This document shows positions 1 to 8,532 of a stretch of DNA of 64,000 nucleotides, piece after piece. Made by a program: the position numbers and the translations under genes. The stretch is from positions 78,183-142,182 of the forward strand of contig JAFGKY010000062.1 of assembly GCA_016928305.1 (NCBI GenBank), read 5' to 3'. The notes below the pieces were generated by a model, which made no database searches, was not told where the DNA came from, and saw only the letters and a list, made by a program, of their open reading frames with translations. Position 1 is the first letter of the stretch, and every line of letters starts with the position of its first letter. The DNA is from Bacteroidales bacterium (GTDB taxonomy: Bacteria; Bacteroidota; Bacteroidia; Bacteroidales; UBA10428).

Positions 1-177
1 AATCAGGGCCGGAATAACGGATTAAACTGTTCGGTAAAATTAATTCAAATTCCGCTTCGGTTACTTCCTGCAATTAATTTGTATGAACCTGTCCGCTATT
101 TTAACAAACAATTAAGTAATTCGGGATTTATAAAAATCAGAGTTACTGATTTTTTATTGTATGAATATAAGGATTAA
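1..177 (+). CDS. C-terminal fragment of an unidentified protein (5' end outside window)
   Basis: Frame 1 is open from the first base to a TAA at 175-177, giving 58 residues ending in ...LLYEYKD. The 5' part lies outside the window. The tail contains 'NSGFIKIRV', which loosely resembles the last strands of class I methyltransferases ('aGF..v.v'), but that is too weak for a call. Only 55 bp separate it from the following transporter on the same strand, so the two could be co-transcribed. Confidence 0.45.
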   Translation, partial: NQGRNNGLNCSVKLIQIPLRLLPAINLYEPVRYFNKQLSNSGFIKIRVTDFLLYEYKD

Positions 178-232
178 TTGCTAATTTGAAGTCTTTTCAC
201 ACCGGCTTTTTATCAACAGCCAAAAACAGGCT

Positions 233-1126
233 ATGGTATTGAAAAACAACAAAATTGCTTTTCTGTATGCCGGAATGGCAATGTTATGCTGGTCAACTGT
301 CGCAGTGGCTTTCAAACGAGCGCTGGAAAGTCTGAGTGTTGCGCAGTTGTTGTTAATTGCCAATTATGTAGCCCTGCTTGCACTGATCATACAGGTAGCT
401 ATCCGGGGGAAAATCAGTGTATGTTTCCATCAGACCCGCAGACAGCTTTTGTCTTCCATGCTACTGGGATTGCTGAATCCGTTTGTATATTACCTCATAT
501 TGTTTAAGGCATACTACCTGTTACCGGCTCAGGTTGCACAACCCATTAATTTCATATGGCCGATCATGCTGATGTTGCTTTCTGTTCCTTTACTCGGACA
601 AAAACTGCATGTCGTCAGTCTGATTGCTCTGTTGGTAAGTTTCAGCGGCGTTCTCATACTATCGCTTCAGGGCCGCATTGATATTTTTGCCATTGAGGAG
701 CCCGTTGGTGTTATGCTGGCTTTATCTTCCTCAATTATCTGGGCATTATACTGGATCTTTAACCTGAAAGATAAACGCGATGATCAGATTAAACTGCTGG
801 TAAATTTCTTCTTTTCATCGGTTTATATAACAGCCTGGTGCCTTCTGACAGGTGAACTGAGAGGGATCCCCTGTTCCGGCATTCTTCCTGCTGTTTATTC
901 AGGATTATTTGAGATGGGAATTACCTTTGTCCTGTGGATGAAAGCGTTGCAATATGCCACGACCACAGCGAAAGTTTCGAATCTGATTTATATCACTCCC
1001 TTCGTTTCGCTGATCTTTATCCATTTGTTCCTGCATGAAAAAATATACCTGACTTCGGTAACCGGCCTCATGTTGATTATTACCGGCATTTTCATTCAAC
1101 AATATGGTGTGAAAGAAAAAAAGTAA
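233..1126 (+). CDS. EamA/DMT-family inner-membrane transporter
   Basis: 297 residues, almost wholly hydrophobic, with about ten predicted transmembrane helices in two five-helix halves, the hallmark of the EamA (DUF6) drug/metabolite transporter superfamily. The N-terminal 'GMAMLCWSTVAVAFKRAL' resembles the first EamA helix, in which a Trp-Ser/Gly pair is followed by a small-residue face. Such proteins export amino acids, metabolites or drugs across the cytoplasmic membrane; the substrate cannot be read from sequence. The ATG at 233 precedes the first helix directly. A second member of the family lies at 55856-56800, but the two differ clearly in sequence. The gene lies 93 bp upstream of ruvC in the same orientation. 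Confidence 0.85.
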   Translation: MVLKNNKIAFLYAGMAMLCWSTVAVAFKRALESLSVAQLLLIANYVALLALIIQVAIRGKISVCFHQTRRQLLSSMLLGLLNPFVYYLILFKAYYLLPAQVAQPINFIWPIMLMLLSVPLLGQKLHVVSLIALLVSFSGVLILSLQGRIDIFAIEEPVGVMLALSSSIIWALYWIFNLKDKRDDQIKLLVNFFFSSVYITAWCLLTGELRGIPCSGILPAVYSGLFEMGITFVLWMKALQYATTTAKVSNLIYITPFVSLIFIHLFLHEKIYLTSVTGLMLIITGIFIQQYGVKEKK

Positions 1127-1219
1127 GGAAAATGTTGACGATATTTGTACCACCACGACGCAATTTTCAATACCCCTTCGGGGCATTAATATGAATGATT
1201 CCAAAAAAGATATTATTGT

Positions 1220-1774
1220 ATGACAGGCACCACAACCATCATACTGGGCATTGATCCCGGAACCAACATTATGGGTTACGGTTTAATAAAGACCGGGGAA
1301 AAGGATCCCGTACTCATTGATTTTGGTTGTGTTGAAATGCAAAAATTCAATAATTATTATGAGAAGCTGCGGTGCATATTCGACCGGACACTGCAGCTGG
1401 TAGACGAGTACAAACCCGTTGCCCTGGCCATTGAATCGCAGTTTTACGGCAACAATGTGCAGTCGATGCTGAAACTCGGAAGGGCACAGGGAGCGGCCAT
1501 TTCAGCGGCGCTCTACCGTTCGGTGCCGGTTTTCGAATATGCCCCAAGAAAGATCAAACAGTCCATCACCGGTTACGGAAACGCTTCGAAAGAACAGATA
1601 GCTGCCCTGCTGCAAAAGTTAATGAAATTCGACACCCTGCCGGACAGACTTGATGCGACGGATGGCCTGGCTGTTGCGGTTTGTCATTTTTATCAGCAGG
1701 GGAAAAATAAATCTGTCGGTAAATACAAAGGATGGGATGATTATATCCGGAAAAATCCGGGACGGATTAGCTGA
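1220..1774 (+). CDS. ruvC: Crossover junction endodeoxyribonuclease RuvC
   Basis: 184 residues, the usual RuvC length. The family resolves Holliday junctions by paired nicking together with RuvAB. The four acidic catalytic residues are visible: Asp12 in 'GIDPGT', Glu72 in 'AIESQFYG', and Asp145/Asp148 in 'DATDGLAVAVCH', with the spacing of E. coli RuvC (D7, E66, D138, D141). The basic loop 'APRKIKQSITGYGNASKEQI' is the conserved DNA-contacting region. The start ATG at 1220 overlaps the stop of a ten-codon open frame (1191-1223, ATGA overlap). No ruvA or ruvB is adjacent. Confidence 0.96.
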   Translation: MTGTTTIILGIDPGTNIMGYGLIKTGEKDPVLIDFGCVEMQKFNNYYEKLRCIFDRTLQLVDEYKPVALAIESQFYGNNVQSMLKLGRAQGAAISAALYRSVPVFEYAPRKIKQSITGYGNASKEQIAALLQKLMKFDTLPDRLDATDGLAVAVCHFYQQGKNKSVGKYKGWDDYIRKNPGRIS

Positions 1775-2056
1775 ATTGTCATTAAGAAACAATAATCCAG
1801 GTTAATACAACAAGGAATTATTAAGAACCATTCTAAATTGGGGGGGTATTGACACGGGCCTTTCTATTTCATATATTTCATACGTTTTTGGCAAGCTGAT
1901 TTGATATTCATGATCCTTCGCTATGGAGAAATGATGTGAAGGATTTTAGAGGGAAGAGAAATTTATTGTTATCAGATATAATATAATTTCATTTGGTATC
2001 CGTTATTAATTAAATAAGGTTCTCTTAAATTATTGATAAATAATGTTTTACAATTG

Positions 2057-2119
2057 TCTTTTGTCCTCAAGCCGGACGGGCTTTTACTTTTCTCCTTGAT
2101 GAGAAAAGTAAACAAAAGA
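2057..2119. repeat. Palindromic element able to fold as a three-way junction
   Basis: Three nested perfect pairings: an outer 8-bp stem (2057-2064 with 2112-2119, TCTTTTGT/ACAAAAGA), a 5-bp hairpin (2069-2073 with 2079-2083), and an 11-bp hairpin (2084-2094 with 2101-2111, loop 2095-2100). The two inner hairpins abut without a gap. It lies at the end of a 360-bp gene-free stretch after ruvC (1775-2134) that is otherwise AT-rich with a G7 run near 1840 and no supportable gene. It ends 15 bp before the start of the next CDS, so it would be in that gene's mRNA leader. Similar T-rich/A-rich palindromes are dispersed in Bacteroidota genomes as REP-like repeats. Confidence 0.6.
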
Positions 2120-2134
2120 ATCAAACCAACAGTT

Positions 2135-3019
2135 ATGAAAAAGGCCGTTTTTACAATTTACCTGATATATATTGTATTCTTTCACAATGCTTTTAGTCAG
2201 GAATTTAGTTTTACAATGACTTTTTGTGATGCTGTCGGAAACACCGACACACTTACAATAGGTTATGACACTACAGCGACAGATTCGTTAGATTCTGAAT
2301 TTGGAGAAATAAATATTATTGATATTGAATTGGATTCAGTATTTGATATCAGAGTAACAAATGAGTGGAAAATCAGAGCATGGATTGGATATCAGTATAA
2401 ATCAAAATATCATCTAAAAAAACAAATTGTTAATAAAAACTGTGACACATGGGCAGATCCTGTAAGTATTGACATAAAATGCAGCCACTGGCCGGTTACG
2501 GCAAAATGGGACAGCAATCTGTTCATAGGTGATCCATGCCGTGAAGGAAGTGTGTTTACAAGTTTGAATCCCGGATGTTGGTGGGATGTATGTGGGAAAA
2601 GTAGTTTATATTACTGCATATTTTCCGAACAGACTAAAGTTACATTCTCTTCCAATGCCGATGAGTATTTTTACCCCGGAGATTTTGGTCAGGATTCATA
2701 TATAAACTCAGATCATGATACCATATCGGTCTTCTGGGTGGCTATAGGGACAAATGCAATCTGGTCATATATTGATAAGGATACATATGATAATTATATG
2801 GTTTTGTATCCGAATCCATCACATGATTATATAAGAATAGACTTTAAGAATTCCGTAAATATTAAAAGTATCGAAGTTTATAACCTAACAGGAAGAAAGC
2901 AGGATGTTGCTGTTCGTGACAATGAAATTGATATAAGCAAATTGATAAACGGGTTTTATTATGTCAGGATAATAAATAATGAAAACAGGATCTTAGTGAG
3001 AAAGTTTATTAAATATTAG
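2135..3019 (+). CDS. Secreted protein with type IX secretion (Por) C-terminal sorting domain
   Basis: 294 residues from the ATG at 2135. This start is preferred over an in-frame ATG at 2033 because it begins a typical signal peptide ('MKKAVFTIYLIYIVFFHNAFSQ') and because the upstream part falls in a palindromic element. The middle is a cysteine-containing beta-rich region of unknown function ('GCWWDVCGKSSLYYC'). The last ~75 residues match the T9SS sorting domain: 'LYPNPSHDYIRIDF', 'IEVYNLTGR', 'NGFYYVRI' and a basic end 'RKFIKY'. Such proteins cross the outer membrane by the Por/Gld system and are attached to the surface or released. No catalytic motif was seen. Confidence 0.8.
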   Translation: MKKAVFTIYLIYIVFFHNAFSQEFSFTMTFCDAVGNTDTLTIGYDTTATDSLDSEFGEINIIDIELDSVFDIRVTNEWKIRAWIGYQYKSKYHLKKQIVNKNCDTWADPVSIDIKCSHWPVTAKWDSNLFIGDPCREGSVFTSLNPGCWWDVCGKSSLYYCIFSEQTKVTFSSNADEYFYPGDFGQDSYINSDHDTISVFWVAIGTNAIWSYIDKDTYDNYMVLYPNPSHDYIRIDFKNSVNIKSIEVYNLTGRKQDVAVRDNEIDISKLINGFYYVRIINNENRILVRKFIKY

Positions 3020-3237
3020 CCCTGCAATGGGTATAGTCTGGTTGTCTGGTGGCCTTCTGGTCTATGACTATACTTAGTGTGGGTTAGCAATGTAAAAATA
3101 TATTACTAAAGCAAAAAAGGTACAAGTTATCCCGATGACTCAGGATTATACCTGAACCCGTTTTTTGTTTCTTATTCCTTCAGACAATCTACGTTAGTAA
3201 GTAATAAATTTTTATTGTTGATTTACATCCTGGGGAT

Positions 3238-3639
3238 TTATAGTAAGTCAAGACTGCTTCGAATTTTCTCAGCAATTTCTTCAAATTCCTCCGATGTAAG
3301 TTTCAGTTTTGGTCTGGCAAAATTAATATCTCCCAGGTCGTTAATGGGAATTAGGTGAATATGGGCATGGGGCACTTCAAGACCAAGTACAGCAACCCCA
3401 ACCCTTTTACATGGAACACTTTTACCGATGGCACGGGCAACTTTTTTGGCAAATACCGCAATGCCCGCCATTGTTTCATCGGAAAGATCAAACAGGTAAT
3501 CGGTTTCCTCTTTCGGAACAACCAGTGTATGACCTTTCGCAAGCGGATTAATATCAAGAAAGGCAAAATAGTCATCGCTTTCCGCTATTTTATAACAGGG
3601 AATTTCTCCTTTAATGATGCGGGTAAATATAGTTGTCAT
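3238..3639 (-). CDS. HIT-family (histidine triad) nucleotide hydrolase
   Basis: 133 residues, a typical length. The signature histidine triad HxHxHxx is at His91-Ala-His93-Ile-His95, preceded by the usual nucleotide-binding N-terminal strand ('IFTRIIKGEIPCYKIAESDDYFAFLDINPLAKGHTLVVPK'-type region). Family members (Hint/HinT branch) cleave nucleoside phosphoramidates or acyl-adenylates in the cytoplasm. The gene shares strand with greA upstream of it, 255 bp away. The 218 bp separating it from the T9SS gene hold a GTATAGTC/GACTATAC inverted repeat around 3030-3075 without a clear U-tract. Confidence 0.92.
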   Translation of the reverse strand: MTTIFTRIIKGEIPCYKIAESDDYFAFLDINPLAKGHTLVVPKEETDYLFDLSDETMAGIAVFAKKVARAIGKSVPCKRVGVAVLGLEVPHAHIHLIPINDLGDINFARPKLKLTSEEFEEIAEKIRSSLDLL

Positions 3640-3894
3640 AGGATTACGGGGTATTTAGTTTGATCTGCATAGCAAGGGTCAGGAATCAAGACAAAAGATC
3701 AAAGATAAAAAAGACGGTAAAAAATAACAACAACAATCATAACCACCACAACCCTTAGAACCTTCAGCACAGAAACCATGAGATTGCGATTCCATATACT
3801 GTAAACAAGAAAAATAAGGACGCCGAACATGAACATCGAACAAGGAACGCTGAATGTCGAATGTCATTGAAAAAAACAGAACACCATCCCATTT

Positions 3895-4368
3895 TCAGAC
3901 GGATATCTCTATAATCTCAAAAGGTATTACCCCGATAGGTACCTTGATCTCCACGACATCCCCAACTTTTTTCCCGATGAGACCTTTCGCAATAGGTGTG
4001 CTGACCGCGATTTTTCCCTGTTTCAGGTCAGCCTCATTGTCCGAAACGATGGTATATTCCATCAGGGTATCGTTCTTCGTATTACGGATCTTAACCCGGT
4101 TCATGATCTGTATCCTGTCGGTATCGATCTTGGATCCGTCAATAATCCGGGAGTTTATAATACTTTCCTTGAGCTTATTGATCTTCATCTCAAGCATGCC
4201 CTGGGCTTCCTTGGCTGCTTCGTATTCAGCATTTTCAGTCAGATCGCCTTTATCCCGGGCGTCGGCAAGCAGTTTTGATATTGCCGGTCGTTCGACGTTC
4301 AACAGATGATCAAGCTCATCTTTAAGCTTTTGTAATCCTTCTTCCGTAATGTAAGAAACCTTATTCAT
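3895..4368 (-). CDS. greA: Transcription elongation factor GreA
   Basis: 157 residues, the standard GreA size. The N-terminal coiled-coil domain starts 'SYITEEGLQKLKDELDHLL' and carries the tip acidic residues in 'DKGDLTENAEYEAAKEAQG', which reach the RNA polymerase active site and stimulate cleavage of backtracked RNA. The C-terminal FKBP-like domain ends 'PIGVIPFEIIEISV'. The open frame extends to 4437, but the ATG at 4368 has a GGAGG 7 nt upstream and matches the family N-terminus, so that start is used. Preceded by the HIT gene's locus on the same strand. Confidence 0.96.
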   Translation of the reverse strand: MNKVSYITEEGLQKLKDELDHLLNVERPAISKLLADARDKGDLTENAEYEAAKEAQGMLEMKINKLKESIINSRIIDGSKIDTDRIQIMNRVKIRNTKNDTLMEYTIVSDNEADLKQGKIAVSTPIAKGLIGKKVGDVVEIKVPIGVIPFEIIEISV

Positions 4369-4375
4369 AACGAAA

Positions 4376-4380
4376 CCTCC
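4376..4380 (-). promoter_or_regulatory. Strong Shine-Dalgarno site deciding the greA start
   Basis: The minus strand reads GGAGG then 7 nt, then the ATG at 4368. Most genes in this window have no such site, as usual in Bacteroidota, so this one decides between the two in-frame starts. Confidence 0.6.
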
Positions 4381-4524
4381 CTGATTTAAGCATCGAAAAA
4401 AAAAGAATTCCGAAAAAACCTTCCGGAACTCTTTCATTTTCCTTCTATTATAATGAATTAAAAAATTATACTATTGTTGTTTGTTAAATGAGAAAAAATG
4501 CGTTGTTGAGTACCCCTAAATTAA

Positions 4525-5097
4525 TCAAATTCCCCTTCTTTTCAAAATTTCTGAATAAATAACTGCTTTTCTCCAGTCAATATTCTTACTATCAATGATT
4601 TCTGTGTCATCATTTTCACTCCTGATTTCAGAATCACTGATTAGGCTGTAAGCTCCTGAGGAATCCGTGATGGAAGAATCGGCTAACGCATCAGAAATCA
4701 TGGCTTCTTCTGTTGATTCAAAAACAGGCGTTCCTTCATAGTCTGCTTTTTCAGCATCCAGTCCTTCCCTTTCTATCGTATCGTATGGCTGATCTGGTTT
4801 ACCATCTGCCTTTTCAACTGAAAATTCGTCTTTTTCAATGAGATAACCATCATCTTCAATACCTTGTTCTTTCGTTTCCGTTGCATAGACCGGCCTGGGA
4901 ACATCCATTTCAGGTACTCCGAAAATCTCAGCCAGTGGTCCGAGGTCGGGTTGAACTTCAGATTCCGGTTGAGTCCTTATCTCACCGGACATGCGTCTTT
5001 GCTGTGACTGTCGCTTTTGCCTGTTACGGTATATACTTACCAGCAATCCGACAACACCGATTGCGATATATATTATGAGTTCAATAATATCATCCAT
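4525..5097 (-). CDS. Hypothetical membrane-anchored acidic protein
   Basis: 190 residues from the ATG at 5097 ('MDDIIELIIYIAIGVVGLLVSIYRNRQKRQ'). That start places one hydrophobic helix at residues ~4-22, followed by a positive patch, so the long remainder is predicted cytoplasmic. The remainder is strongly acidic and low-complexity (many E, D, S) until a short conserved-looking tail, 'IDWRKAVIYSEILKRRGI'. Bacteroidota genomes carry many such short 'single TM plus acidic linker plus IDWRKAVIYSEIL' proteins, but I know of no function. It is followed on the same strand by no gene within 150 bp. Confidence 0.7.
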   Translation of the reverse strand: MDDIIELIIYIAIGVVGLLVSIYRNRQKRQSQQRRMSGEIRTQPESEVQPDLGPLAEIFGVPEMDVPRPVYATETKEQGIEDDGYLIEKDEFSVEKADGKPDQPYDTIEREGLDAEKADYEGTPVFESTEEAMISDALADSSITDSSGAYSLISDSEIRSENDDTEIIDSKNIDWRKAVIYSEILKRRGI

Positions 5098-5171
5098 GGC
5101 ACTAAAATTTTCCGGTTGATATATGTCAGGATTCAATATAACGTTACAAAGATACAAATTATTTATACCTT

Positions 5172-5477
5172 TTATCGCTTTGGTCTTTTACGGCAGAAAT
5201 GCTTTTCCAGCCAGTTTTCCTGGTTCTTCCTGTTGTATCTCCTGGCCCTTTTATCAGCTTCTTTCATGCTTTTTTGTGTAGTTTTGGTTTGTATCTCGCG
5301 TCTGTGCTTGATGGTTTTCTTCCGGATCTTCTGATAGTGCTTCTTATGAAGCTTTTGTATCAGTTCTCTTTTTTTTTCGGCTTTTTTAACGGTTCTGGTC
5401 TGCCCCGACAGAGGCGGAAACACTGCAATAAACAGTACAATTATGAGTGCAAAAATCCGTTTATAGTTAAAATGCAT
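5172..5477 (-). CDS. Hypothetical small secreted, very basic protein
   Basis: 101 residues from the ATG at 5477. A signal peptide or anchor, 'MHFNYKRIFALIIVLFIAVFPPLSG', is followed by ~75 residues dominated by Lys/Arg/Gln ('KKHYQKIRKKTIKHRREIQTK'). It would be exported and highly positively charged, likely helical. Such proteins are common as uncharacterised exported basic proteins in Bacteroidota. It is divergent from the Rieske-like gene starting at 5506, with only 28 bp between the start codons, so the two promoters must overlap the opposite coding regions or leaders. Confidence 0.6.
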   Translation of the reverse strand: MHFNYKRIFALIIVLFIAVFPPLSGQTRTVKKAEKKRELIQKLHKKHYQKIRKKTIKHRREIQTKTTQKSMKEADKRARRYNRKNQENWLEKHFCRKRPKR

Positions 5478-5505
5478 TAATTTTGTTACCCTATATACTG
5501 AAGTA

Positions 5506-5967
5506 TTGAAAAATAACAAATATTTATTTAAAAGCCTATTTTTTACGGTAATGTTTTTAATGCTTCCGCATGGATGTGTTGAAGAAACCGATGACGTCGT
5601 ACCTGACGTTCCGGTTAATGTTACCCTGCCGCTGATCCATTATAATCTGTCACCGGCCAGTTCACTGATCGTCACCAGCCAAATGGTTTCAACCGTTTCC
5701 CTGGGTTATGACAACAACGGCATAATCGTTTACCGTGATATCAGTGAATTCTATGCCTATGACCGCACCTGTCCCTATCATATTGAAAAAAGCATAGCCG
5801 TTGAAATTTCGGATAATCCTTTATACGCTGAATGTCCGGTATGTCATAGTAAATACCAGCTCTGGTTTAACGGATTTCCGACAGACAGTGGTCCGGCCAG
5901 GAATCCGCTTAAGAGCTATCATGTTACGTATTACCCAAACAGCAATACCCTGCATATTTATAATTAA
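5506..5967 (+). CDS. Rieske-like lipoprotein with atypical ligand motifs
   Basis: 153 residues. An N-terminal membrane segment is followed by Cys24, a possible lipidation site, though the lipobox ('LPHGC') is imperfect. The body has the Rieske fold order: a first ligand loop at Cys89-Pro-Tyr-His92, a second at Cys110-Pro-Val-Cys113-His114, then the 'G.P..GPARNPLKSYHV' strand typical after the cluster in Rieske proteins. Canonical loops are CxH and CxxH; here the first is CxxH and the second adds a cysteine. It may bind a [2Fe-2S] cluster with altered geometry, another metal, or none. It is convergent with ahcY across a shared terminator. Confidence 0.7.
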   Translation: MKNNKYLFKSLFFTVMFLMLPHGCVEETDDVVPDVPVNVTLPLIHYNLSPASSLIVTSQMVSTVSLGYDNNGIIVYRDISEFYAYDRTCPYHIEKSIAVEISDNPLYAECPVCHSKYQLWFNGFPTDSGPARNPLKSYHVTYYPNSNTLHIYN

Positions 5968-5970
5968 AAC

Positions 5971-6001
5971 AAAAATCCCCGGGTATAATCCGGGGATTTT
6001 T
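5971..6001. terminator. Bidirectional intrinsic terminator
   Basis: Perfect 12-bp stem (5971-5982 with 5990-6001) around a 7-nt loop, GC-rich at its top and flanked by A-run/T-run on the two sides. It therefore works for the Rieske-like gene on the plus strand and for ahcY on the minus strand, whose stop is 5 bp away. Confidence 0.9.
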
Positions 6002-6005
6002 GTTG

Positions 6006-7427
6006 TTAATACCTGTAATGTTCCGGTTTGAATGGTCCTTCTTTAGGGACACCAATATAATCAGCCTGTTCGTTTGTGAGTTTTGTAAGTTTCACGCCCA
6101 GCTTATCAAGGTGAAGCCGGGCCACTTCCTCATCCAGTTTTTTGGGAAGTCTGTAAACGTCAATGGCATAATTGCTTTTCCATAAATCAATTTGCGCCAG
6201 TACCTGATTGGAAAAGGAATTGCTCATTACAAACGAAGGGTGTCCGGTTGCGCATCCCAGGTTCACCAGGCGTCCTTCAGCCAGCATAAACATGGTATGG
6301 CCATCGGGGAAAATATATTTGTCTACCTGGGGTTTAATATTGATTTTCCGGATGCCCGGCAATGCATTCAGTTTATCAACCTGTATTTCATTATCAAAAT
6401 GTCCTATATTGCACACAATCGACTGGTCCTTCATTTGTTTCATATGCTCCAGGGTAATCACATCGCGGTTTCCCGTAGCGGTAACAAAAATATTTCCCTC
6501 CTTTAAAGCCTCCTCCAGGGTGGTCACCTCAAATCCTTCCATCGCAGCCTGCAGGGCACAAATCGGATCAATTTCCGTAACCAGAACCCGGGCACCGTAT
6601 GCCCTCATGGAACGGGCAGATCCTTTTCCAACGTCACCATAACCCAATACCACCACTACTTTGCCTGCAATCATTACATCGGTTGCACGTTTAATGCCGT
6701 CAGCCAATGATTCGCGGCAGCCATACAAATTATCAAATTTCGATTTGGTAACGGAATCATTTACATTGATTGCAGGAGCCAGCAATTCACCTTTTTCCAT
6801 CATCTGATACAAACGGTGAACACCGGTTGTGGTCTCCTCAGAAATTCCTTTCCACTCGCTTACAAAACGGTGCCATTTACCAGGATTCTCCTGCATTAAC
6901 TTTTTCAGCAATGCCAGAATTACACCTTCCTCGGTGTTTGAAGGTGTTTTATCGAGTATCGATGCATCTTTTTCAGCTTTATAGCCAAGATGCATTAACA
7001 GTGTAGCATCTCCTCCGTCGTCTACAACCAGGTTAGGGCCCTTGTCATCCGGAAAGGATAATGCCTGATTGGTGCACCACCAGTATTCTTCCAGCGTTTC
7101 GCCCTTCCATGCAAAGACAGGAATTCCGGCTTTGGCGATGGCAGCAGCAGCATGATCCTGTGTGGAGAAAATGTTACAGCTTGCCCATCTTACATTGGCT
7201 CCCAATGCAACCAGGGTTTCGATCAGTACGGCAGTTTGGATTGTCATGTGCAACGAGCCGGAAATCCTTGCTCCCTGCAAGGGTTTCTGACTTGTATATT
7301 GTTTACGGATTGCCATCAATCCGGGCATTTCTTTTTCGGCAATCTCTATTTCCTTCCGGCCAAAATCAGCCAGCGTAATATCCTTAACCTTATAAGGCAA
7401 GGTTTCAACCATTGTTTTTGTGTTCAT
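6006..7427 (-). CDS. ahcY: Adenosylhomocysteinase (S-adenosyl-L-homocysteine hydrolase)
   Basis: 473 residues from the ATG at 7427. The open frame extends to 7481, but the upstream residues are Ile/Lys-rich and unlike the family. The enzyme splits SAH into adenosine and homocysteine with tightly bound NAD+. Visible features are the substrate-domain start '[17 protein letters not shown]', '[16 protein letters not shown]', the '[11 protein letters not shown]' segment, the NAD-binding Rossmann loop '[18 protein letters not shown]', and the conserved C-terminal '[12 protein letters not shown]'. It is followed upstream on the same strand by ribF, 50 bp away, so co-transcription is likely. Confidence 0.97.
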   Translation of the reverse strand: MNTKTMVETLPYKVKDITLADFGRKEIEIAEKEMPGLMAIRKQYTSQKPLQGARISGSLHMTIQTAVLIETLVALGANVRWASCNIFSTQDHAAAAIAKAGIPVFAWKGETLEEYWWCTNQALSFPDDKGPNLVVDDGGDATLLMHLGYKAEKDASILDKTPSNTEEGVILALLKKLMQENPGKWHRFVSEWKGISEETTTGVHRLYQMMEKGELLAPAINVNDSVTKSKFDNLYGCRESLADGIKRATDVMIAGKVVVVLGYGDVGKGSARSMRAYGARVLVTEIDPICALQAAMEGFEVTTLEEALKEGNIFVTATGNRDVITLEHMKQMKDQSIVCNIGHFDNEIQVDKLNALPGIRKINIKPQVDKYIFPDGHTMFMLAEGRLVNLGCATGHPSFVMSNSFSNQVLAQIDLWKSNYAIDVYRLPKKLDEEVARLHLDKLGVKLTKLTNEQADYIGVPKEGPFKPEHYRY

Positions 7428-7477
7428 TCGATTTATTATTATTTTTTTAATACGCAATAATGAAAAAAAAAGTTTTA

Positions 7478-8410
7478 TCAATCCCTGAAACGCACCATAA
7501 TTAACCTTTTATCCTCATCCAATTGTTTTATAAGATCATTTACAGATGCAAATTTAATCTCATTCCGGATTCTATCCTTAAAAAACAGTTTTATTGGTTT
7601 TTCATATATATTTTCCTCAAAATTAAAAATATGCACTTCCACTGTCTGTTTATGGTCCTGGCTTTCAATAGTCGGCCGGACTCCAATATTAGCCATACCC
7701 TGGAAAAACTGCCCGCCTATTTGCACATCAACAGCATATACACCGTTTTTAGGCACGAGCTTCTGCATTTCGTTTATGGCTATATTGGCAGTAGGATATC
7801 CCAGTTTCCTGCCCATGCGATTACCCGCAACGACTTTCCCCTGTAAAAAATACCTGTATCCCAAAGCTTCGTTGGCAAATACAATATTGCCAAGCGCAAT
7901 ATTACGGCGAATTGCGGATGAACTGACATGGGCATTGTTTATGATAACAGGGCTCATGCGTTCGGCTGAGAATCCATATTGCGATGAACTTTGCAACAGG
8001 CTTTCGAAAGTACCTTGCCTGTCCCTTCCAAAATGATGATTGTACCCGACAATAACATTACGGGCCTTGACTTTTTCGACAAGATAATACCGGATAAAAT
8101 CTTCATACGTTGTCCGTGCAAATTCTTTTGTAAAAGGGATGATCAATAGATGATCGACACCCAGCGTACGGATAAGCTCAATCTTCTCATCCAGGGTAGT
8201 AAGGAATCGCAGTTCTTTATTTTCGGGATGAAGAACAATTTGCGGATGAGGCCATAAGGAAATAACCACTGTTTCACTTCCGTATGCGGAAGCCAATTCT
8301 TTAATTCTCTTTATGATCCGTTGGTGCCCGGTGTGCACGCCGTCAAAAATGCCGATGGTAGCCACGGCATTCTGGCTTTGAATCATGGATATGTCGTGGT
8401 AAACATTCAA
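7478..8410 (-). CDS. ribF: Bifunctional riboflavin kinase / FAD synthetase
   Basis: 310 residues, the normal bacterial RibF size. The N-terminal nucleotidyltransferase domain has '[15 protein letters not shown]', the HxGH adenylyltransferase motif, and later the 'SSSAIR' loop. The C-terminal flavokinase domain has '[15 protein letters not shown]', the PTAN phosphate-binding motif. It makes FMN and then FAD from riboflavin in the cytoplasm. It lies upstream of ahcY on the same strand and is divergent from the branching enzyme gene, with 122 bp of AT-rich promoter DNA between them. Confidence 0.96.
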   Translation of the reverse strand: MNVYHDISMIQSQNAVATIGIFDGVHTGHQRIIKRIKELASAYGSETVVISLWPHPQIVLHPENKELRFLTTLDEKIELIRTLGVDHLLIIPFTKEFARTTYEDFIRYYLVEKVKARNVIVGYNHHFGRDRQGTFESLLQSSSQYGFSAERMSPVIINNAHVSSSAIRRNIALGNIVFANEALGYRYFLQGKVVAGNRMGRKLGYPTANIAINEMQKLVPKNGVYAVDVQIGGQFFQGMANIGVRPTIESQDHKQTVEVHIFNFEENIYEKPIKLFFKDRIRNEIKFASVNDLIKQLDEDKRLIMVRFRD

Positions 8411-8532
8411 ACGTTATCGGTTTTATGGTGGAAAAGTGCAAAAATAATACTTACCATTTAATTTTACTGTTATGAAAAATCAGTAAATTGGATTTTCATT
8501 AAATTGTTTTAAATAATACTTTTTTCAAACAT

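Noticed and set aside
2033..2134. Upstream start for the T9SS cargo gene
   Set aside because: The extra 34 residues are encoded by the palindromic element and would bury the signal peptide.
4369..4437. Upstream start for greA
   Set aside because: The downstream ATG has a GGAGG site and matches the family N-terminus; the upstream part is Phe-rich and atypical.
6006..7481. Plus-strand open frames of about 70-145 residues opposite ahcY
   Set aside because: They are mirror frames of a strongly conserved gene with its expected motifs intact on the minus strand.
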